Shown here piece by piece: positions 1 to 7,600 of a stretch of DNA of 64,000 bases. The stretch lies in assembly GCA_944326445.1 (NCBI GenBank), contig CALVDZ010000002.1:161063-225062 (forward strand), in the 5' to 3' direction. The number at the start of each line of letters is the position of its first letter. The first letter of the stretch is position 1. The translations under genes were made by a program, and so were the position numbers. Under the pieces are notes generated by a model. It saw only the letters and a program-made list of their open reading frames with translations. It did not search any database and had not been told where the DNA came from. The stretch comes from an uncultured Helicobacter sp. (lineage in GTDB: Bacteria > Campylobacterota > Campylobacteria > Campylobacterales > Helicobacteraceae).

Positions 1-55
1 TATAGCATACCATTCCAAAACCTACCCCTTTCCCTAACTACGACACACCACTATC

Positions 56-238
56 TTACGATATGATACTAGATACAGAAGCAGATGAGATAAGATCAAC
101 TAATGCCAAAAATAAAGTAATGACAACAACAACAGTAACAACCGATATAGAAGCATTTCTAACTTGCTCTTTTGTAGGCCTTATAACCTTATTAAGCTCT
201 TCTTTTGCGTTTCTATAATAAGCTACAACTTTTTTCAT
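56..238 (-). CDS. secE: Preprotein translocase subunit SecE
   Basis: About 60 residues. SecE is the small essential subunit that clamps SecY in the inner-membrane Sec translocon. The N-terminal half is charged and amphipathic (Lys/Glu-rich, with a VIRPTKEQ-like segment before the membrane), followed by one hydrophobic helix near residues 30-50; this is the single-TM SecE form. The ATG at 238 sits behind AAAGGG and is preferred to an adjacent GTG at 241. It follows tRNA-Trp and rpmG in the usual campylobacterial order, in which nusG would come next beyond the window edge. Confidence 0.93.
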   Translation of the reverse strand: MKKVVAYYRNAKEELNKVIRPTKEQVRNASISVVTVVVVITLFLALVDLISSASVSSIIS

Positions 239-292
239 CACTACCCTTTTGCACCATCTCTACTTCATAGCAATATCTCTAAACTAGCTTTA

Positions 293-368
293 TGGCAGGC
301 CAGGAGGGACTCGAACCCCCAACACTCGGTTTTGGAGACCGACGCTCTACCATTGGAGCTACTGACCT
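293..368 (-). tRNA. tRNA-Trp (CCA)
   Basis: A 76-nt cloverleaf read on the minus strand with acceptor AGGTCAG pairing to the 3' arm, anticodon loop CTCCAAA (anticodon CCA), a GGTTCGAGTCC T-arm and encoded CCA. It lies between rpmG and secE. Confidence 0.95.
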
Positions 369-385
369 ACAAAGCTAGGACAAGC

Positions 386-556
386 CTAGCTTTTAAGTTT
401 TACTTCCTTGTGAATAGTGTGCTTATTCAATCTAGGAGAAAACTTCCTGAGCTCCAGTTTTTCTGTTTGAGTCTTGGCGTTCTTGGTGGTGCTATAGTTT
501 ATATCACCACATTCTGAACACTTAAGACCTATCTTTACTACATTTCCCTTAGCCAT
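386..556 (-). CDS. rpmG: 50S ribosomal protein L33
   Basis: A 56-residue protein beginning MAKGNVVKIGLKCSEC. L33 is a small ribosomal protein of the large subunit near the E site. One CxxC pair (CSEC) is visible, and the C-terminus is rich in Lys/Arg (RKFSPRLNKHT) as in bacterial L33. The second zinc-binding cysteine pair of the C+ form is absent, so this looks like a partly or fully zinc-free form. The ATG at 556 lies 8 nt after the tuf stop, so the two are co-transcribed. Confidence 0.93.
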   Translation of the reverse strand: MAKGNVVKIGLKCSECGDINYSTTKNAKTQTEKLELRKFSPRLNKHTIHKEVKLKS

Positions 557-564
557 CTCAAACC

Positions 565-1764
565 CTATTCAAGAATCTTAGTTACCACACCAGCACCAAC
601 CGTTCTACCACCTTCACGGATAGCAAAACGCGTTCCTTCCTCAAGTGCGATTGGGTTAATGAGCTCAACAGTAATCTTTACATTATCACCGGGCATTACC
701 ATCTCAACGCCATCAGGAAGCTTAATAGAACCTGTTACATCGGTAGTGCGCACATAGAATTGTGGTCTATAGCCATTAAAGAATGGTGTGTGGCGTCCGC
801 CCTCATCTTTAGAAAGCACATAAATCTCGCCTTCAAATTTCTTGTGAGGTGTAATAGAGCCGGGCTTACAGAGAACCATACCTCTCTCTACTTCTTCTTT
901 TTTTGTTCCTCTTAGAAGAATGCCGACATTATCGCCTGCTTCACCTTTATCAAGCTCTTTTCTAAACATCTCAACACCAGTTACGGTTGTTTTTTGAGTA
1001 TCACGGATACCCACGATTTCAACCTCATCACCAACCTTGATTTCACCTCTCTCGATTCTACCAGTTACCACGGTTCCACGACCAGCGATCGAGAATACAT
1101 CTTCTACTGGCATAAGGAATGTCTTATCCACATCTCTTTGAGGAGTAGGGATATATCTATCTACTTCTTCCATAAGCTTGAGGATTTTCTCACCCCACTC
1201 ACCTACTTTGCCCTCTTTTGCTTCTTCAAGTGCTTTAAGCGCAGAACCTGCAACGATAGGTGTGTCATCGCCCGGGAATTCATAGCTCGAGAGCAACTCT
1301 CTCACTTCCATTTCTACAAGTTCCAAAAGCTCTGCATCATCAACCATATCTTGTTTATTCAAAAACACAACGATATATGGCACACCCACCTGACGAGACA
1401 ATAGAATGTGCTCTCTTGTTTGTGGCATAGGACCATCTGCAGCAGATACGACTAAGATCGCTCCATCCATTTGTGCAGCACCTGTAATCATATTTTTTAC
1501 ATAGTCTGCGTGCCCGGGGCAATCAACATGCGCATAGTGGCGATTTTCTGTCTCATACTCAATGTGAGATGTTGCGATAGTAATACCTCTTTCTTTTTCT
1601 TCAGGGGCATTGTCGATATTGTCATAGTCTTTAAGTTCTGCAAGTCCTTTTGTAGCCAATACAGCAGAAATCGCAGCACTCAAAGTAGTCTTACCATGAT
1701 CCACATGTCCGATAGTTCCGACATTCACATGCGGCTTGCTTCTGTTAAATTTTTCTTTTGCCAT
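565..1764 (-). CDS. tuf: Elongation factor Tu
   Basis: 399 residues, the normal EF-Tu length. EF-Tu delivers aminoacyl-tRNA to the ribosomal A site as a GTP complex. Visible motifs: G1 GHVDHGKT at residues 18-25, G3 DCPGH near 80, G4 NKQD near 136, then the two C-terminal beta-barrel domains ending VVTKILE. The ATG follows an AGGAGAGA Shine-Dalgarno. It sits inside the tRNA block, so one promoter upstream of tRNA-Thr probably drives four tRNAs, tuf, rpmG, tRNA-Trp and secE. Confidence 0.98.
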   Translation of the reverse strand: MAKEKFNRSKPHVNVGTIGHVDHGKTTLSAAISAVLATKGLAELKDYDNIDNAPEEKERGITIATSHIEYETENRHYAHVDCPGHADYVKNMITGAAQMDGAILVVSAADGPMPQTREHILLSRQVGVPYIVVFLNKQDMVDDAELLELVEMEVRELLSSYEFPGDDTPIVAGSALKALEEAKEGKVGEWGEKILKLMEEVDRYIPTPQRDVDKTFLMPVEDVFSIAGRGTVVTGRIERGEIKVGDEVEIVGIRDTQKTTVTGVEMFRKELDKGEAGDNVGILLRGTKKEEVERGMVLCKPGSITPHKKFEGEIYVLSKDEGGRHTPFFNGYRPQFYVRTTDVTGSIKLPDGVEMVMPGDNVKITVELINPIALEEGTRFAIREGGRTVGAGVVTKILE

Positions 1765-1827
1765 AACTTCTCTCCTAAATTTTTGTAGTATTAAGAGCTA
1801 TCTCACAAAGATTCTCTTAAGAAAAAC

Positions 1828-1902
1828 TGGAGCCCATAAGCGGGATTGAACCGCCGACCTCTTCCTTACCAAGGAAGTGCTCTGCCACTGAGCTATATGG
1901 GC
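1828..1902 (-). tRNA. tRNA-Thr (GGT)
   Basis: A 75-nt cloverleaf; acceptor GCCCATA/TATGGGC, anticodon loop TTGGTAA (GGT), T-arm GGTTCAATCCC, encoded CCA. Last of four tRNAs before tuf. Confidence 0.95.
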
Positions 1903-2007
1903 AACACACCTGACACAAAAACGCGGAATTGATTCTATAAAGCTTAAAGAGTGCTGCACAATCTACAAACACCCACATAAATAATGAAAGAATCAGCTCC
2001 CAGTATA

Positions 2008-2084
2008 TGGAGCGGGAAACGGGGCTCGAACCCGCGACCCTCAGCTTGGAAGGCTGATGCTCTAGCCAACTGAGCTATTCCCGC
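2008..2084 (-). tRNA. tRNA-Gly (TCC)
   Basis: A 77-nt cloverleaf; acceptor GCGGGAA/TTCCCGC, anticodon loop CTTCCAA (TCC), T-arm GGTTCGAGCC, encoded CCA. Confidence 0.95.
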
Positions 2085-2150
2085 ATCTTCATAACAACAA
2101 AACTATCTCGACTACCACTAATTTAGTCCAAACCAACCCGCCCAAATCAA

Positions 2151-2235
<85 letters not shown>

Positions 2236-2291
2236 AAACATAGCTAAACACTGGTCAAACACTGAAAGCAGAAAGCTGCTAGAGTTTGAAA

Positions 2292-2367
2292 TGGAGCTGG
2301 TTAAGGGACTTGAACCCCCGACCCTCTGCTTACAAGGCAGATGCTCTACCAACTGAGCTAAACCAGC
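2292..2367 (-). tRNA. tRNA-Thr (TGT)
   Basis: A 76-nt cloverleaf; acceptor GCTGGTT/AACCAGC, anticodon loop CTTGTAA (TGT), encoded CCA. First gene of the block, about 55 nt downstream of a consensus promoter. Confidence 0.95.
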
Positions 2368-2422
2368 ACAACAAAATAAACTTAGTGGGTTAAAAACACA
2401 CGCAAACAAAATAAAGGTTGGA

Positions 2423-2451
2423 ATTATATACAGAAAAACCTATGTTGTCAA
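2423..2451 (-). promoter_or_regulatory. Sigma70 promoter of the tRNA-tuf-rpmG-secE block
   Basis: On the minus strand a perfect TTGACA (2446-2451) is separated by exactly 17 nt from a perfect TATAAT (2423-2428), pointing at tRNA-Thr. A perfect -35 is uncommon in this group, where many promoters show only a -10, and fits a strongly expressed stable-RNA operon. Confidence 0.85.
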
Positions 2452-2469
2452 GCATTTATTGATTGTTTT

Positions 2470-3054
2470 TTATTTTTTCTTACCCAAAATTTTTAGTGCT
2501 TCTTTGACGATATCTGCCACCTCGCCACCACTTATATTTTTTAGTGCGTTGCTGATATCTGCGCTCTTAAAGCCTAGAGATTCTAGCGCAGCACTTGCCT
2601 CGCGTTTGACATCACTCATAGTATTTTTCTCAATCCTATCTTCTATAAGCTCATTAAAAAATCCTGCCAACTCCACCATTATCTTTCCTGCACTCTTAGC
2701 GCCTATCCCCGGCACACGCTGCAATGCCTGTATATCCTTATCTTCTAAAATCTTTGCAAAACTTTGAGGCGTATAAGTGCTAAGAATCGCCAACGCCACC
2801 TTGGGTCCCACACCATTAATCTTTATCAAGCGTTCGAAACTCAAACGCTCCACCTCATCAAAAAACCCAAATAACGCCTGTGAATCTTCGCGTATAATCT
2901 GCACGCACAGCACCTTGACGCGCTCACTAGCACACTCTTTAAGGCGCATACTTGTATTGAGTGAAACCCCCAACCCATACACCACGCCACCTACATCAAT
3001 CTCCACAAATGTCGGCTCCAATCTCTCCACACTACCTTTTAATGCGACAATCAT
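2470..3054 (-). CDS. ruvA: Holliday junction branch-migration protein RuvA
   Basis: 194 residues. RuvA tetramers bind four-way junctions and load the RuvB motor for branch migration. The N-terminal OB-fold begins MIVALKGSVE, then come two helix-hairpin-helix motifs (KINGVGPKVA near 78 and VPGIGAKSA near 115) and the small C-terminal RuvB-binding domain (EASAALESLGF). The ATG at 3054 matches the family N-terminus; tandem GTG codons 6-9 nt upstream are less likely. It follows the HAD phosphatase with a 14-nt gap. Confidence 0.95.
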   Translation of the reverse strand: MIVALKGSVERLEPTFVEIDVGGVVYGLGVSLNTSMRLKECASERVKVLCVQIIREDSQALFGFFDEVERLSFERLIKINGVGPKVALAILSTYTPQSFAKILEDKDIQALQRVPGIGAKSAGKIMVELAGFFNELIEDRIEKNTMSDVKREASAALESLGFKSADISNALKNISGGEVADIVKEALKILGKKK

Positions 3055-3068
3055 CTCCACCACCCACC

Positions 3069-3656
3069 TTAATAAAACTTCTTATAAAATCTCTGCGTCG
3101 CTAGCGCTAGCATCGCCAAATCCCCCTTAGAATCCCCATACGCATAAATCTCCTCATACTGCACTATATCATAGCTCGCCCTGATACGCACCGCCTTTTG
3201 TTCCCCATAGCAATTTGGTGTCCCAAACTTACCACTAAGCACTCCATCTACGACTTCTAGTCGCGTGGCGAGGCATTCTAATCCTAGATTCTGACAAAAT
3301 GGCTTGAGATACTCTTCAAAAGTCGCACTCACCACAACCACGATATCGCCCCTATCCTTGTGCCACGCAATTTTTTCCATCGCTTGGATTCTAAGAATCC
3401 CACAAAGCGTAGTCTGAAAATTCTCACACAACAGTGCAAACTCCCGCGCACTATATCCCTTAAAAAAATACCGCATTAGTGATTGCTTAGCGTAAGTGTT
3501 TGAGCATAATCCCAACATATAGCCAAAGAGTATCCAGCAGCGCGCCACAAGCCCTTTATAAAATCTCCACTTCCCCACTGCAAATTTCACAAACACAAAA
3601 AGGCTATCTTTTGTCGTTATCGTCCCATCAAAATCAAAAAACGCTATATTTTTCAC
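3069..3656 (-). CDS. HAD-family (IB) phosphatase, SerB-like
   Basis: 195 residues starting at GTG. Motif I DFDGT is at residues 8-12, motif II is the Ser in VVVVSATF near 105, and motif IV GDSKGD is near 170, so all catalytic acids are present. The layout matches HAD subfamily IB (phosphoserine phosphatase-like; small-molecule phosphatases such as phospholipid-head-group phosphatases). Substrate cannot be assigned from sequence. A hydrophobic stretch near residues 30-50 (FYKGLVARCWILFGYM) suggests membrane contact. It is translated just ahead of ruvA. Confidence 0.8.
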   Translation of the reverse strand: MKNIAFFDFDGTITTKDSLFVFVKFAVGKWRFYKGLVARCWILFGYMLGLCSNTYAKQSLMRYFFKGYSAREFALLCENFQTTLCGILRIQAMEKIAWHKDRGDIVVVVSATFEEYLKPFCQNLGLECLATRLEVVDGVLSGKFGTPNCYGEQKAVRIRASYDIVQYEEIYAYGDSKGDLAMLALATQRFYKKFY

Positions 3657-3704
3657 TACCTACAAGTCTCTCTTACTGAATCTAATTGTGAATCTAGGCG
3701 ACTT

Positions 3705-4451
3705 CTATCTGCCCATCTCTTTGCTACTCACCTTTTTGCCATTTTCATACACACTCTCACTCACAAGCCCATTTTTATTATATTCCCGCACGATGCCACA
3801 GATTATATCTTTGTCATAGGTTACCTCACGCTCGAGATTCCCCTCTTTATCGTAGTATTTCCCTATGCCTTGCTTTCTGTCTTCCTCATCATATGCGACA
3901 GCTGAGCGTAATATCCCATTTTCGTGATACTCCTTGACAAAATGCACCTCGCCACGCACCCATTCTCTAGATTCTTGCAAGATTCCCTCTGGGCTAAAGA
4001 TCTCCTGTATGCCACATATCTCGCCATTGACAAAAGGCGTCTTACTAATGATCGTGCCATTTGCGTGATACCACAGCTCCACTCCATTTATCACATCTGC
4101 TTCAAAAGACATCTCAAGCATCTTTGTGCCATCTTCATAATACTCAGTGCTAAGCCCATCTTTTTTCCCATCACGCCAGCAAATCGTGCTTTTGACTTTG
4201 CCATTTTGATGGTATTCCACTTCTTTGCCTTCCTTTTTCCCACGCACCATAGGCGTTTGAAGCTTTAGCGTGCCATCATTATAATACCACTTCTGCACGC
4301 CATCCTGCACGCCATCGACATAGTGCTGCTTAGACTGCAGCGCACCATTTTGGTAATAAAACTTCTCCACGCCGTGCTTTAGCTCACCCCGATATGAGCT
4401 CTCACACATCAAGCTCCCATCTGGATAATACTCTTTTTGTATCTCTGTCAT
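3705..4451 (-). CDS. YwqK-type MORN-like repeat protein
   Basis: 248 residues built from about nine 22-24-residue units of the form G-x-x-x-G-x-x-x-x-Y-(Y/H)-x-(N/D)-G. No signal peptide or enzyme domain is visible. Such repeats occur in proteins annotated as YwqK-family antitoxins and in MORN-like proteins, but no toxin partner lies next to it, so an antitoxin role is not supported here. Start ATG at 4451 follows AAGGA. It is separated by 86 nt from selD upstream. Confidence 0.7.
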   Translation of the reverse strand: MTEIQKEYYPDGSLMCESSYRGELKHGVEKFYYQNGALQSKQHYVDGVQDGVQKWYYNDGTLKLQTPMVRGKKEGKEVEYHQNGKVKSTICWRDGKKDGLSTEYYEDGTKMLEMSFEADVINGVELWYHANGTIISKTPFVNGEICGIQEIFSPEGILQESREWVRGEVHFVKEYHENGILRSAVAYDEEDRKQGIGKYYDKEGNLEREVTYDKDIICGIVREYNKNGLVSESVYENGKKVSSKEMGR

Positions 4452-4537
4452 ACATAATCCTTAAAGGCTTAAAGTCTCATAACGCCAAAGATTGTAAAAA
4501 AACTTTGATTAAAATCCCATTAAGCTTTAGAATCCAA

Positions 4538-5584
4538 CTAGCCCAAAATGATGGTGTGTTGGCGCCTAGGCAGAATCTCCCCGATGATACTCGCACCCTC
4601 ATAGCCTAATTTTCGCAAATCATACACGAGCTCCTTTGCTTCGCTTATAGGCAGCGCAAAGAGCAGCCCCCCGCTTGTCTGCACATCATAATAGATAATA
4701 TCATCACTCATATCGCATTCTATGCCCACAAACGCGCTAAATGCCTCTTTATTCCTATATGTCCCACCGGGAATAATGCCCTCTTGCGCTAGTAAATCTA
4801 CTTGAGCAAAAATTGGCACATCGCTGCTATACACTAGCGCGGAATAGGGCGCCCTGCCCTTAGAGCACATCTCAAAAATATGTCCGATAAGCCCAAAGCC
4901 TGTGATATCTGTGCAAGCGTGAATCTGATACTTTCGCGCCGCCTGTGTGGCGTAGAGATTGAGCTTACACAGAGACTGCACCATCTCATCAGCTTGCGTG
5001 ATCGCTCGTGCCTTAAGCCCCGTGCTCACAATCCCAGAACCGATAGGCTTGCACAGCACCAGCATATCGCCTATTTGCGCGGTGTTGTTGCGCCACAAAT
5101 GCGTAGATTCTACAATCCCCGTAACACTCAAACCATACTTTTGCTCACTATCGCTTGTGGTATGCCCGCCCAAAAGCATAGCCTGAGATTCTGTAATCTT
5201 ACTAAGCCCGCCTTGGAGGATCTCGCGCGCCATCTCCTTGCTCACATTTGCACTATCCCACATAAAGAGATTAAGCGCGCTAAGAGCCCTACCACCCATC
5301 GCAAACACATCGCTTAGTGAATTTGCCGCAGCAATCTGCCCATAGATATAGGGATCATCGACAATGGGCGTGATAAAATCCGCGGTATTTAACAAAATCT
5401 GCCCAGATTCTGCTGAATCTAGCACAAACGCGCCACAATCCTCACTACTCTCAAAGCCGACTACTAAATCCTTAAAGGGCGGCTGCTTAAGCGAGCTTGT
5501 CATTTGTCTAAGATCCTCCGGACCTACCTTTGCCGCTCACCCAGCACACGATACAAACTGCGTCAAGCCCCTTATCTCTTCCAC
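4538..5584 (-). CDS. selD: Selenide, water dikinase SelD, selenocysteine-containing (UGA recoded)
   Basis: SelD makes selenophosphate from selenide and ATP, the Se donor for Sec-tRNA and selenouridine. An ATG at 5503 opens a frame that misses the active-site end. Reading upstream in frame gives GLTQFVSCAG-UGA-AAKVGPEDL, matching the conserved SelD N-terminus (LTQxxxGxGCxxK), with UGA at 5537-5539 exactly where the catalytic Cys/Sec belongs. The start is GTG at 5584 with AAGGAG 5 nt before it, giving 348 residues including Sec at position 16. Later motifs include GGHTTSDSE and TDITGFGL. yedF ends 17 nt upstream, so the two form a selenium operon. selA, selB and selC are not in the window. Confidence 0.9.
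5511..5525 (-). promoter_or_regulatory. Candidate bacterial SECIS hairpin in selD
   Basis: 17 nt after the UGA begins a GGA triloop closed by AGGTCC/GGATCT (six pairs including one G-U). This fits the loose bacterial SECIS pattern: upper stem of at least four pairs, small loop with G in its first two positions, 16-37 nt from the UGA. An alternative fold, AAGGU/AUCUU, would expose AGGUCC in the loop, similar to the E. coli fdhF loop. Confidence 0.5.
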
Positions 5585-5601
5585 ACACACTCCTTACATA
5601 G

Positions 5602-6219
5602 CTACAATCTCACGACACCTTCACTTTTGAGCATATTTTGCATACTCTCTAGGGCATTGCCTATCATTCCCACTTTCAGACGCTCTGTCAAAGCATAATA
5701 GCTCAAGCACGAACCACAGGAATAAATCTCCACGCCGCTTTTCTCAAGCTCCTTTAGCATCTCCACAATCTCATCGTTTTCCACCTCTGCATTATCGGTG
5801 GTGAGTAGCACGCCGCGATTGACAAAGATGATCTTTTGTGGCAGGACATCGGTATTGCTTAGCGACTTTAAAAACGCATTGACAAGCATCACGCCAAGTT
5901 CCCCCTCGCCGACTTTATCATCAGTTACAAACAAAATCTTTGGGATAATTCTTTCACTCACCTGCCGCTTTGTGCCATCGCTCTTGCCCTTGATGAGGAT
6001 CATATACTGATCGCCTTGGGAATGCCCTATCTCAAACTCATAGCCAGCAGTGCGCAAAAAACGCGAGAGATTCTCCTTTGCCGTGAGTGTATTGCCCAAG
6101 ATCTCATAGCTAGCGTGCCTAAGCGTCTCCTCTGTAACCCCCACCAATGCCTTTTTTACCTTGACTACCGGTTGGGGGCAGGGCAAATCCCGCACATCAA
6201 TTTGCACCGTGTTATTCAT
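5602..6219 (-). CDS. yedF: Selenium metabolism protein YedF (TusA-DsrE fusion)
   Basis: 205 residues. The N-terminal half is a TusA-like domain with the diagnostic LPCPQPVVKVKKAL segment (catalytic Cys about residue 13). The C-terminal half is DsrE-like (KILFVTDDKVGEG..., then VEIYSCGSCLSYY near 170). This architecture defines the YedF group found next to selD and thought to handle selenium for SelD. The ATG at 6219 follows AAGGAG; a GTG two codons earlier overlaps the ribosome site. It lies between DAHP synthase (24-nt gap) and selD (17-nt gap), so these are co-transcribed. Confidence 0.9.
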   Translation of the reverse strand: MNNTVQIDVRDLPCPQPVVKVKKALVGVTEETLRHASYEILGNTLTAKENLSRFLRTAGYEFEIGHSQGDQYMILIKGKSDGTKRQVSERIIPKILFVTDDKVGEGELGVMLVNAFLKSLSNTDVLPQKIIFVNRGVLLTTDNAEVENDEIVEMLKELEKSGVEIYSCGSCLSYYALTERLKVGMIGNALESMQNMLKSEGVVRL

Positions 6220-6242
6220 CTGCACTCCTTGTGGTTTAGAGG

Positions 6243-7586
6243 TTACCTCATACCCTTTATCATATCAGCGATCAAAAATGCCATCTCAATAGCCTGCATT
6301 GCGTTCAGGCGCGGATCGCACTGCGTGTTGTAGTTGCACGCTAAGCCCTCTTCGGTAATCGCCTGCGAGCCGCCCGTGCATTCTGTCACATCCATACCTG
6401 TCATTTCTAGATGCACGCCCCCAGCGATCGTGCCATTGGCTTTGTGAATCTCAAAAAAGCTCTTAACCTCATCTAAGATTCTATCAAAGTTCCGCGTCTT
6501 ATAGCCACTTTGCGCCTTTATCGTATTGCCGTGCATCGGATCGCAGCTCCAGAGGATATTGCGCCCCTCATTTTTGAGAGAATCTAGCAATTTTGGCAGC
6601 TTTTCTTTGATCACATCAGCCCCCATACGAATGATGAGATTTAGCCTCCCGTGCTCATTTTGTGGGTTTAAAATATCACAGATTCCTAGGATATCCTCTT
6701 TGGTAGCATTTGGTCCGATTTTGACACCTAGAGGATTTTTGACACCACGCAAAAACTCCATATGCGCCTCATCTAAGCCCCTTGTGCGCTCGCCAATCCA
6801 TAACATATGCGCCGAGCAGTCATACCACTCTCCTGTGAGTGAATCCTGCCGACATAGCTGCTCCTCATAATGCAGCACAAGTGCCTCGTGAGAAGTGTAA
6901 AATTCCGTCTCGCGCAAAATAGGGAAGTTTTTAGAATCTATCCCGCACGCGCTCATAAAAGCGAGGGCTTGCGTGATTCTATCCGCGAGCTCCTCGTATT
7001 TCTGCCCAAAGGCATTGTCTTTGACAAAGCTTAGATTCCATTTATGCACTTGATTGAGATCGGCAAAGCCACCTTGCGCAAAGGCTCGCAAGAGATTGAG
7101 CGTAGCCGCGCTCTGATGATAGCCTTGCAAAAGCCTCTGTGGATCTGCCTTGCGCGCTTGTGGGGTAAATGCCACATCATTGATCAAATCCCCGCGATAG
7201 CTTGGCAAACTCACACCATCAATGCTCTCCATATCGCTACTGCGCGGTTTGGCAAACTGCCCCGCCATCCTGCCTATCTTGACAACCGGACAACTCGCCC
7301 CGTATGTGAGAATCGCCCCCATTTGGATAATAACCTTAAACAAATCGCGGATATTTGTGGCGTTAAACTGCGAAAAGCTCTCCGCGCAATCCCCACCTTG
7401 TAGCAAAAATGCCTCGCCTCTAGAGACTTTGGCAAGCTGGGCTTTGAGTGCTCTAGCCTCTCCAGCAAACACAAGTGGGGGGTATTGTGCCAAACTCTGC
7501 TCGACTTCACTAAGTGCCTGTGTGTCCTCATAAATGGGGTGCTGCTTAATAGGTTTGTCGCGCCACGATGTCTTATCCCACTGCAT
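6243..7586 (-). CDS. aroF: Class II 3-deoxy-7-phosphoheptulonate (DAHP) synthase
   Basis: 447 residues. It condenses phosphoenolpyruvate with erythrose 4-phosphate in the first shikimate-pathway step. Class II (plant/Helicobacter type) hallmarks are clear: QGGDCAESF near 80, GRMAGQFAKPRS near 103, YDCSAHMLWIGERTRGLD near 255, VKIGPNA near 285, WSCDPMHGN near 345 and GGVHLEMTG near 390. The AAGGAG before ATG 7586 supports the start. The gene symbol varies between genomes. Confidence 0.95.
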   Translation of the reverse strand: MQWDKTSWRDKPIKQHPIYEDTQALSEVEQSLAQYPPLVFAGEARALKAQLAKVSRGEAFLLQGGDCAESFSQFNATNIRDLFKVIIQMGAILTYGASCPVVKIGRMAGQFAKPRSSDMESIDGVSLPSYRGDLINDVAFTPQARKADPQRLLQGYHQSAATLNLLRAFAQGGFADLNQVHKWNLSFVKDNAFGQKYEELADRITQALAFMSACGIDSKNFPILRETEFYTSHEALVLHYEEQLCRQDSLTGEWYDCSAHMLWIGERTRGLDEAHMEFLRGVKNPLGVKIGPNATKEDILGICDILNPQNEHGRLNLIIRMGADVIKEKLPKLLDSLKNEGRNILWSCDPMHGNTIKAQSGYKTRNFDRILDEVKSFFEIHKANGTIAGGVHLEMTGMDVTECTGGSQAITEEGLACNYNTQCDPRLNAMQAIEMAFLIADMIKGMR

Positions 7587-7600
7587 ACTAGCTCCTTTTG

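Noticed and set aside
164..517. Plus-strand 117-codon frame over tRNA-Trp and rpmG
   Set aside because: Overlaps tRNA-Trp and rpmG on the opposite strand; no family match.
5503..5503. ATG 5503 as the selD start
   Set aside because: It would omit the catalytic N-terminal segment that is present upstream across a UGA in frame.
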